NCBI GenBank assembly: GCA_963556695.1 | Contig: CAUWAG010000003.1 | Location: 2,046,001-2,110,000 of the forward strand | Length of the DNA stretch: 64,000 nucleotides | Origin: Anthostomella pinea | Taxonomy: Eukaryota; Ascomycota; Sordariomycetes; Xylariales; Xylariaceae | Reading direction: 5' to 3' | Shown here: one piece after another, positions 56,852 to 64,000 of the stretch | Numbering within the stretch: position 1 is the stretch's first letter | Layout of the letters: the number at the start of each line of letters is the position of its first letter | Notes under the pieces: generated by a model | Seen by the model: only the letters and a program-made list of their open reading frames with translations | What the model was told of the DNA's origin: nothing | Database searches by the model: none | Made by a program: the position numbers and the translations under genes

Positions 56852-58532
56852 AATGTCAGTATGTCGCTGTTGCTCGTTGAGGTTGTGAATCGTGTCGAAA
56901 TGGAAGAAGCAGAGGATTCAGAAGAGCATTGAATGCGAAGATGGTATCTTCGAAGCTGGGTGGAGCATTGAAACGCTCAAGGGAAAGGGTGAAACACGTG
57001 GGACATGGGCGACTTACACTCATGGTGGTTTAGATACTCATGCGGTTGGCGACAATTCCAAGGTTACCAAGCTGTCGACGAGGTGGTTCGTTCGTTCGTG
57101 TGCGGTGTAACTCAAGAAAGTCAGAATGTGAGAAAGTCGGAAAGCAAGTCAAAGCAGAGGTTGTTCAAAGAAGGTGACGAGGGTGATGTCTGGCAACGGG
57201 CCAAAATGGACAAAGAAGATGGTGGTGAAACTGGATTGCAGTTGCCAGTCTGGAGAGGCTGAAGCAGTCAAAGGAGTCGGAGAGACGGAGAGACAGCTTT
57301 GTGACATGTAGCAACTTGAAGTGGGATATGTGGATCCAGTGGTGCGGGCTGCTCAGAAATAGGACCCCTACTAACACCCTGGACCCCTGAAACCAGCCGA
57401 TAGCCAATCGCTACTGCTTTTGACAGCCAAGCACAGGCACCGTTTACCTGGTTTCATTGGATACCAACTGCCAACACTCAGACATTGTGCTAGGGGAACA
57501 CCAACTGATCTACCTAACAGGTCATCAATGATGGTGATCAGAACTTATCGTTCCTCAAGGCGCATAAGGTAGCCTTGGACTTTTTGATACTGGCGGCGCC
57601 ATTTGACTAACTTTGGAAGTCTTACCTAGATAGGTTAGTCAGTCGAGTGGGGCACGGATCTCGTGTAATGCAAGGGACAGGCAGTGGGACCCAACCAGCT
57701 TCTCCAGCATGTCCAATTCAGGAGGTCGGTCCATCGACCCTTCAAGTTTGCGCAGTTGCCGCGATACCACTCCTACATTCCATGTCCCGACTTCCTCTGC
57801 CATTGAATCGAGGCGTCATCTCTTCACGTCAGACATGTCAGAGAGATGAATACGAATGTGGTCGTTGCTGCGGTAGCACCGTAGCAGGCAGCACCCAAAA
57901 CATAGTCCTGCCTCTCACCGTCAGTGTCTGTCAGCTGAGATTACAGCCACACGCCAACGATTTCTAGTTCTAAAAATTGCAACGGCAAGCTGCAGCACAG
58001 CACAGCGCAGCCACCTTCACGCTGCAAAAGCCAGAGTCAGACGACAGTAGCAACCGGTGCCTAGAATGCAGCTCTCGTCAAAGTCAAAACGAACGTCAGC
58101 ACACACGACCCGAGACACGGTGGAGCCGCAACACTTGTCTCATCCGCCACGGCGATGCAACGTATCGGGTTCTTCGAAGATAAGATCGCCCAACGCTGCT
58201 GCCACTCAGGCGGCCGGTGTCGCAGGGCCACGCACGGGTGAATGCATGAGATCGTCTTCCCCATCATCGACAAACATGCGCGAGAGGGCGACCGCTGATT
58301 CCAATGCTAAGGTATGATGAGACGACCGCGTTTATGGGTAAGTTATATAGCCACCATAACATCCAGCGATTCAGCACCGCCGTTCCCTGACGAGTCTCGC
58401 CCCATGTTGCATACATGACCATCTTGACTTGCAGAAACCGCTGAGCCGAGCCAGAAGGCGAACAGAAAAGCAGCGACCGGGAAATCAGCATCTGGGTGAG
58501 CATACCGCGATACACTAAACCTCGAGAAGTCT
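56852..58532. other. intergenic, no gene seen
   Basis: Presumed promoter of the syntaxin gene plus about 1.4 kb with only short frames. Confidence 0.4.
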
Positions 58533-58655
58533 CCGTACACCCCCTCGTTCATCAACCGAGAGTCGTTTTCATGATAATTGGAATAAGCAGTGTGGAATTA
58601 GCGACAAATGTGGCCCATTGGACTCAACCTGCTTATTGCAGGGTGCTTATTCCAT
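58533..58655. mobile_element. MITE-like repeat, left copy
   Basis: The core 58577-58655 (79 bp) has imperfect terminal inverted repeats of about 25 bp (GGAATAAGCA type, each with a second TGNAATWAGC box) and is flanked by TA on both sides. Similarity to the right copy (60180-60298) extends about 44 bp beyond the core on the left. TIRs with repeated AATAAGC boxes and TA flanks fit Tc1/mariner-pogo type non-autonomous elements. Confidence 0.6.
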
Positions 58656-58707
58656 TAATGCTTCTGAGGGGTGATTGTACAGCAACCAATAGTAGCCCAG
58701 TGGCGTC

Positions 58708-59785
58708 TCAATCAAGTCTCTTCGCAAGCTTCGTCAACATACATCCAACAAAGACCGGAAGCTCGACGATCATGTCCTTCCACTCCTTGCATTCGACCAA
58801 CTCCTCGAAGATGCAAGCTGCGTAGTCGGCGAGCATGCCGCACATGACGTCGTCGACAGCTGAGGCGGAGAATGCCTGGAAGGCGTACATGATAAGAGCT
58901 GCGATATCACTCACGCGACCTGGGTAGAGGGTGAAGTCCTTCAGAGTCGCCCACAGCTTGTGCAGAGCAAGCTGCCGGAGGGTTCGTATGTCGTATTTGT
59001 CGGCTAGAACATAGAGACGAGCGTGAGCCAGGAAGATACCGCTGTAGTCCTCGCAGGCCTCGGCGTTCGTTCTGGGCGTAGAGGTAGGTGTCGGGGGGGA
59101 GTACTGCTTGTTCTCCAAGAAGGCCTTACCCGATTCTCTTTTCTTCGGAGACATAAGTTTCGCCTGGCAAGGGCCGCAATTCACATGTTGGTATCTACCG
59201 CAGTACCCACAGTAGGTGCAGGAAAAGGAGATGTGGCAGACGGATCACGTGGTATAGGAGGATCCGTGCAAGGGATGCCCATGACTCTTCAAGTCTTGGG
59301 CAGTACGCTTGCAGCCCACGCAAGGTCCCGATGTATCTGTAGTGGTTGCTTCGGTGAGTGCGAGAGAACCGAGAGAAACACAGTTATTGTCTGTCGTGTT
59401 CGTTGTCGCCCCAGAGGCCCTGTGCTGCGTTGCAATCTGGGAAGCGTCGAGCAGTATGTCAGGGCTTGGAGTGCCATAGTCGCCAGAATAGGCCCATTTG
59501 ATGAATCGAAGAAAAGTGCTTTCGTCGAGGTCGTCCCAGACCACACAACCCTCCTTTGCCTCCTTCATAGAGCCGTTGAGGAGGCGGTCCAGGGGCTTTG
59601 AGAGAGTCGAGAGAGCAGCTTCGTGCAAGACGAACTCTTTCTTCTGCGGGCCAACGTCGAATTTGAACGTCTTCGACGAGAAAATCCTATGAGGAAATGG
59701 GTCAGCATACTTCAGTGTTGCAATCTGCAGCGCCAAACACGGTGTTCTAGAAATTCAGGTCAGCTTACTTCGAATAGTCTGCCAT
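58708..59785 (-). CDS. BTB/POZ-domain protein with an in-frame TGA, possibly a pseudogene
   Basis: A short exon 1 (59785-59769, MADYSK) is joined by an 82-bp intron (59687-59768, GTAAGC...CATAG) to a long exon. The BTB domain lies at about residues 5-75 (FKFDVGPQKKEFVLHEAAL, then FLRFIKWAYSGDY). The fungal-type C-terminal half (DYSGIFLAHARLYVLADKYDI) is in the same frame, but a TGA at 59245-59247 separates them. Either the gene is broken (CGA to TGA, 331 codons otherwise), or a 54-bp GT-AG intron (59195-59248) removes the stop in frame, giving 313 aa. That intron lacks a clear branch site and would remove a Cys-rich CTYCGYCGRY segment. BTB proteins of this family are often proposed as Cul3 adaptors, which I do not claim here. 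Confidence 0.7.
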
Positions 59786-60179
59786 GGTGTTCGGCCAATC
59801 TTGGATGAACGAAGCTGTAAGCTGATGAAAGGAGACTGGTTCCTCAAACCAACAGTGCTCATTGAATGACGATGTTGACGTCCGAAGATGGTGAGAGATA
59901 GTGGCCAGAGCAAAGTTGACGAGAAGAACGCACTCCCCTTTAAGGCTCAGGGGTCTGTTTGCAATGTGCTGGCGCTCTTGGGCACCATTTCGAGCTGGCC
60001 TTGTTCTCCCAGGATGGTCTCAGGCTTCCGTGACCTCTGCCTTCCACGACCCCAGGCTTCCAAGACCTTGTGTCCAAACGACTGCGTTTGCATGCCGTTT
60101 GCAAAGGAGATGCGGGAACCCAGCCGGCGACTGTAAGCAGGATGCCTCGCAGTCAAGACTGGGTATATATCCAACAACA
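59786..60179. other. upstream region of the BTB gene, no gene seen
   Basis: Only short frames; presumed promoter. Confidence 0.4.
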
Positions 60180-60298
60180 CCGTACACCCCTCGTTCACCA
60201 AGCGAAAGGTGCGGTTATCATAAATTGGATAAGCACGCTGGAATAAGCATTGAAGATAAATGTGTAGATACAAGCTGCTTATTTCAGTGCGCTTAGTC
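60180..60298. mobile_element. MITE-like repeat, right copy
   Basis: Same orientation as the left copy. The core 60223-60298 (76 bp) has GGATAAGCACGCTGGAATAAG at one end and its imperfect inverse at the other, with TA on both sides. The 43 bp before the core (CGTACACCCCTCGTTCA...) also match the left copy. Confidence 0.6.
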
Positions 60299-61612
60299 TA
60301 CGATTATTATCAATTTCATCGATGCCCGAGAACTAATGCGGGTGACTGTTCCTAGGTAGGTATCATTCAGGTACGAGCTTCGTCGAACTTCCCAGAAAGT
60401 TCCCATTCTTTGAACTTCAAGGTAGCAGAGGCGCGCTTTCGGTAGAGCATGCTGTGCTTAGGACAGAGAGGATGAGAGGCTTTCATTCCATCGGCAAGGA
60501 GAAGTGCCTCGGCGAGGTGCACATCAATTCGACGGACAAGGCGGTTCCGTCCAAGACAAACGGAACGGCAATGTTGTCGATCGCGGCCGGCCACGGTCAG
60601 GAACATGCGACCATCGATTGCCGGGCAGCCGCAGATTGGCCAATGCCCAACATGCAACTGGGGACGAGGAGGACGAGGAGGATGGTGGCGATCCGAGAGT
60701 CGTGAGTTGCGTGGTTCCGATGCTTCAAGGATGCCTACATGTTGATTCGCGTACTTACCCTACATGGATGTAGGTACTTCCAGGTTCGTAGTGTACTCAT
60801 ATCCGGCATGATTAAGACAAGAAATTCGTCACGTATTGAATCTCGAAGCATGCGCAGGATGGGGTACGAATGACGCTCGTCGCCCAGTAGAACGAGAAGA
60901 TTAATTATTGGGTCAAGCCAACATTACACCATCTAGGTCTGTCGAGGACTGGCGTCGGCCACTGCTGTCGACGGAGTCCCATGATGTCCAAGAAGGTTGA
61001 TGGAACCTTAGTCAAGATAGGGGCTGGCGACTTTGGACGCTACTCCAGCCGGCTACTCCTGAGCCCCTGGCGACGAGGGCCCATTCGAACCCATGATATA
61101 GGGCAGGGCCTTGCCTATTGCCAATGGAAAGACGATGAGCGCCCGTGTCAACTCCTCTTCGGTCTTGTAAATGACTGGCCATGTAAGGCCTGATTTTGCT
61201 CGCCAAATGCCAGTCCTCAGGGGCACTGGGTTCACCACTATACGCATTAGCAGTTGCGCCTCTGCCTTGCAGCATAGCCACTACATCCAACGACCTACGC
61301 ACCAGCAGTGACTGCAGTGGGTGCTGGTGGGATACGCCTTGGTTATATTGCTTTGTCATAATCATCCACATGCTGGGGTAGTACTTGACCCTTTTCAGCC
61401 CAATCAAGGTCTGAAGGATTCCGACCAACCTTGCCCCTTGTCATTTTTTCAGAGATGCCATAGAATAACACACGCCCGCCCACTCCAAGTCAAAGCGTGC
61501 TGATTGATTCAGATTCACCAGTCTAGATAGCTACAGTGTTAGCTACCTAGTCCAAAAAAGTGTTGGTCGAGCCCTGCTCGTTTCCCCTTCGCTACGTTCC
61601 TTGCGCCGGCGC
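60299..61612. other. intergenic, no gene seen
   Basis: 1.3 kb with short frames on both strands; none has a recognisable domain. Confidence 0.4.
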
Positions 61613-62657
61613 TCAGACGATAGCATATGCCGACGCATAGCTCACACTCGAGTCACTATAGTCCTCTACCAGGCTGCTCCGCTGGTACTGCACGAACTTG
61701 AACCGAAACTTGCCCTCCTCAGCACCATCTCTCGCCAGTACCTCCAAAGCAGCCATCATTACACCGATGGGATGTCGTCCACAAACCGTGTTATTCGTGT
61801 GCTGCAGATTGTCGACAAAGGCATTGTGGTTGCCCGATGCAATGGCGTCTATAGCCAGCTGGTCGACCTGCTTGATGCTCTCGTGGATGGGCGGATTCGT
61901 GGGCGTAGTGGATCTCCGCGTCAGAGACTGCAGCTGCTTGACATTGCCCTCGGGCGCGTAGGCGGTGTAGCTGAACCTCGAGCCCCAGTGGCAGAAGTCG
62001 GAGCTGATGACGAAGGCGTTATCCGGGTCTTTCAGGTAGGGCGCCAGCAGCTCGCCGAACTCCTTCTCCTCCTGTCCATCGTTGTTGCCGATGAGGATGG
62101 GCACGATGGTGGGGTACTCGTTCGACGACTCGAAGGTCTGCATCAATCGCTTGTAGATGTAGGGCAGGTGCATCTCCAACGAGTGCTCGTCGACGTCGTT
62201 GCGGCTCGAGATGTCCTGGAACTTGCCCGTGTCCCGCAGCTCTTGTACTATGGCCGCGTCGACGGTCAGGTCACCGAAGGGCGTCGCGTATTTGGCGAAC
62301 TTGGTAAGGGCGCATCCAGGGAGATAGTATGTATGTGAGGGACCAAGAACAAAGATTCGCTTGGCTTTGCTCAGGTCGAGACACTTGTAAGCCCAGGCGG
62401 CACAAGGTCCAGAGTATGTGTAGCCGGCGTGCCTGTAGATGTAGAGGTCAGCATCATGGCGTCTTGGTACCATAAGGTTACAACGACAGCACATACGGCG
62501 CAATAACAACCTTGGCGCCGGGTATTGGAAGGTTGCTGTTGTTGATGGAGCTTGGAACGTCATCTAGGAAGCTATCGAGCTTCGCAGAGAGCACATCGCG
62601 GTCTCCATCGTACCAGCTGTAGGCATGGCTGGCCTCGCGCGTTCCGCTCAGCTTCAT
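61613..62657 (-). CDS. MEMO1-family protein, 326 aa
   Basis: Exon 1 is 62657-62497 (MKLSGTREASHAYSWYDGD...), the intron is 62433-62496 (64 bp, GTATGT...CTACAG) and exon 2 is 62432-61613. A Pro codon is split 2+1. Family signatures are complete: VVIAPHAGYTYSGPCAAWAYK, then LGPSHTYYLPGCALT, DEHSLEMHLPYIYK, SSDFCHWGSRFSYTAY and CGRHPIGVMMAALE. The conserved His residues and Cys form the metal/extradiol-dioxygenase-like pocket described for the fold. In animals MEMO1 links ErbB2 signalling to the cytoskeleton and binds copper; in yeast the orthologue (Mho1) is linked to invasive growth. The length is normal (about 300-330). The TIR element at 62935 lies in its upstream region. Confidence 0.95.
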
Positions 62658-62925
62658 TGTGCTGATTAAGGGGGGACCAGAGATCTTAGGACTTGAGCAG
62701 AAAGAGCAAGTAGCATATCAAGGTGTATCGGGTATTGGGGATGATCGTCGCACTTTGTGTTATTGAAGAGAGAGCTCCAGGTTCTCGATGACATGCAGCG
62801 AGGGAGCACCTCAAGTACATATCCATGCCCCGCCTGTCCCGCATCTGTTGTCATTATCGATAAGTACCCGATGACTGGGATAAGCATTTGGAGAAGTAGG
62901 AGAAGTCGTCGCAGTCATCTCCTCT
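62658..62925. other. upstream region of the MEMO-family gene
   Basis: Short promoter interval between the gene and the TIR element; no other feature. Confidence 0.4.
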
Positions 62926-62934
62926 CCATTCACT

Positions 62935-63352
62935 CAGTAACTCTAAACAAATAGGGCCCGTACAGTAAACGAATAGGGCCCTAACCCAATCTGGAAGCCA
63001 TCCCGGCCATTCAATTGGCTGCACACCGCCCACCACATCGCAAGTACTTCAGTTTGCGTGCGTTTCTACCAAAGCAAAGGTACCTACTATGAAATCGCCG
63101 GGTAATCAACGTGGTTAGGGTTAGGGTTAGTGGTTAGGGTTCGCCGGGGGTTTGGGGGGCGGCGCGAGCCCCCCATCTGTGAATGTGTCCTTGTGTGCGC
63201 TGTGGTAGTCGTGGTGGTGGTGGTGGTGATGATGGTGATGATGCACTGCGGTGTTGAGGATATGTGGGTCTGATGATGGATGCGGGTGCTGTGATTGGTT
63301 AATTCGGGCCCTATTCGTTTACTGGACGGGCCCTATTCGTTTAGTGTTACTG
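62935..63352. mobile_element. 418-bp TIR element with 9-bp target-site duplication and internal telomere-like repeats
   Basis: A 47-bp left arm (62935-62981) and the right arm (63306-63352) are near-perfect inverted repeats starting CAGTAAC. Each contains two copies of a TAAACGAATAGGGCCC box. The element is bordered by CCATTCACT on both sides (62926-62934 and 63353-63361). It has no open frame of note, so it is non-autonomous. TSD length suits Mutator-like (9-11 bp) or, if the first matching C is chance, hAT (8 bp) elements. A GGTTAGGGTTAGGG tract sits inside. Confidence 0.8.
63113..63140 (+). repeat. interstitial telomere-like TTAGGG repeats
   Basis: Two full TTAGGG units in tandem (63115-63126), a partial unit, then a third unit (63134-63139). 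TTAGGG is the telomere repeat of most filamentous ascomycetes. A GGGG-rich tract follows. Confidence 0.85.
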
Positions 63353-64000
63353 CCATTCACTCCACTCCATTCCCTTCACCTCAGTCATCAGATCCCAATC
63401 ATGGCCACGGAGTCCAACACGTCCAGTTAAGTGTTGGGAATGAAAAAGGGCACGATAGACCAAGTGGGTGACATAATGACGTACTGAATTTAGGTGATCC
63501 GGATCATTGTGGCTGGGGTGTGGCTCGTCTACAGTGCCCGGGATTGGCCAGCCACCCCCCTGACCGGATACCACGTACAATCCACAACCCAATTTGGCTG
63601 AGCCAGGTCGTCTTGGTACTGAGATAACATTCCCCCCTTTCCATTCCCTTCACATCTCCCAGATGACGCGTCATGGTGGCCACCCTGCAGCCATCACCGC
63701 CGTAATTTCTCATGACGAAACTCGTTCTCTGAGGGGGACAAGTATGTGACGGCTCCCCCCAAAATCGAAGGCCCCAATCAGTCATTTCTCGCCAAGTGAA
63801 TATTGACAACGGTGGACCCAAGGCATTCACACGACCTGTCTGTACGACTCTGACGTTCCGGTATCATGATTTGCTCATCTTATCATCAAGATCGACTGCT
63901 TGTAAACTTCCGAGGACCTATGCAGCTACCCAATTTTGTCATGGAAGAGCAAAGTCATGATCAATATGTTGACAGCCACGCGGTGACTAGAATCTTATAT
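63353..64000. other. right end of window, no gene seen
   Basis: Only short frames; two CCATTCCCTTCAC segments (near 63367 and 63640) form a short direct repeat. Confidence 0.4.

Overview
This window is nuclear DNA of a filamentous ascomycete (Pezizomycotina). The genes carry short GT-AG introns (mostly 54-128 bp) with CTAAC/CTGAC-like branch sites. The gene set is typical of moulds: IQGAP, G1 cyclin, ribosomal protein uS5, a WSC wall protein, APC11, HET-domain proteins and a fungal BTB protein. The class cannot be fixed from sequence alone. All names below rest on reading domains and motifs by eye; no database search was run.

Layout. 1-4157 (+) is the 3' part of an IQGAP-type cytokinesis scaffold. 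7358-12289 (-) is a 1599-aa, three-exon protein I do not recognise. 13020-15870 (+) is a decayed gene for a retropepsin-like (DSG) protein with many in-frame stops. 15.9-27.9 kb is about 12 kb with no supportable gene, ending in a pyrimidine-rich leader in front of a G1-type cyclin gene (27936-29396, +). Then come the 40S protein uS5/RPS2 (31536-32529, +), a 1743-aa repeat-rich secreted WSC protein (33308-38539, +), a conserved-looking unknown (39606-40475, -), APC11 (41099-41631, -), a mercaptopyruvate sulfurtransferase (42727-43795, +) and a GPI-anchored Ser/Thr-rich protein (45093-45764, +).

The right-hand third looks like an accessory region mixed with core genes. It has a coding-like but broken stretch (46.8-47.8 kb), a strongly AT-rich island (49.3-50.1 kb) that looks like a RIP-degraded repeat, an intact HET gene (50812-52617) and, just downstream, a broken second HET gene (53397-54973). 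These are followed by a plasma-membrane-type syntaxin with an unusually long tail after its membrane anchor (55543-56851, -). A BTB gene with an in-frame TGA (58708-59785, -) lies between two copies of a small TIR-bearing repeat. A MEMO-family gene (61613-62657, -) follows. Next to it is a 418-bp inverted-repeat element with a perfect 9-bp target-site duplication that carries telomere-like TTAGGG units.

How the genes fit together: IQGAP, cyclin, APC11 and syntaxin are housekeeping components of cytokinesis, G1 entry, mitotic exit and secretion. No operon-like or biosynthetic cluster is visible. The most interesting structures are the telomere-motif TIR element, the repeat-flanked BTB gene, the intact-plus-broken HET pair, the decayed retropepsin-like gene and the large unrecognised protein.
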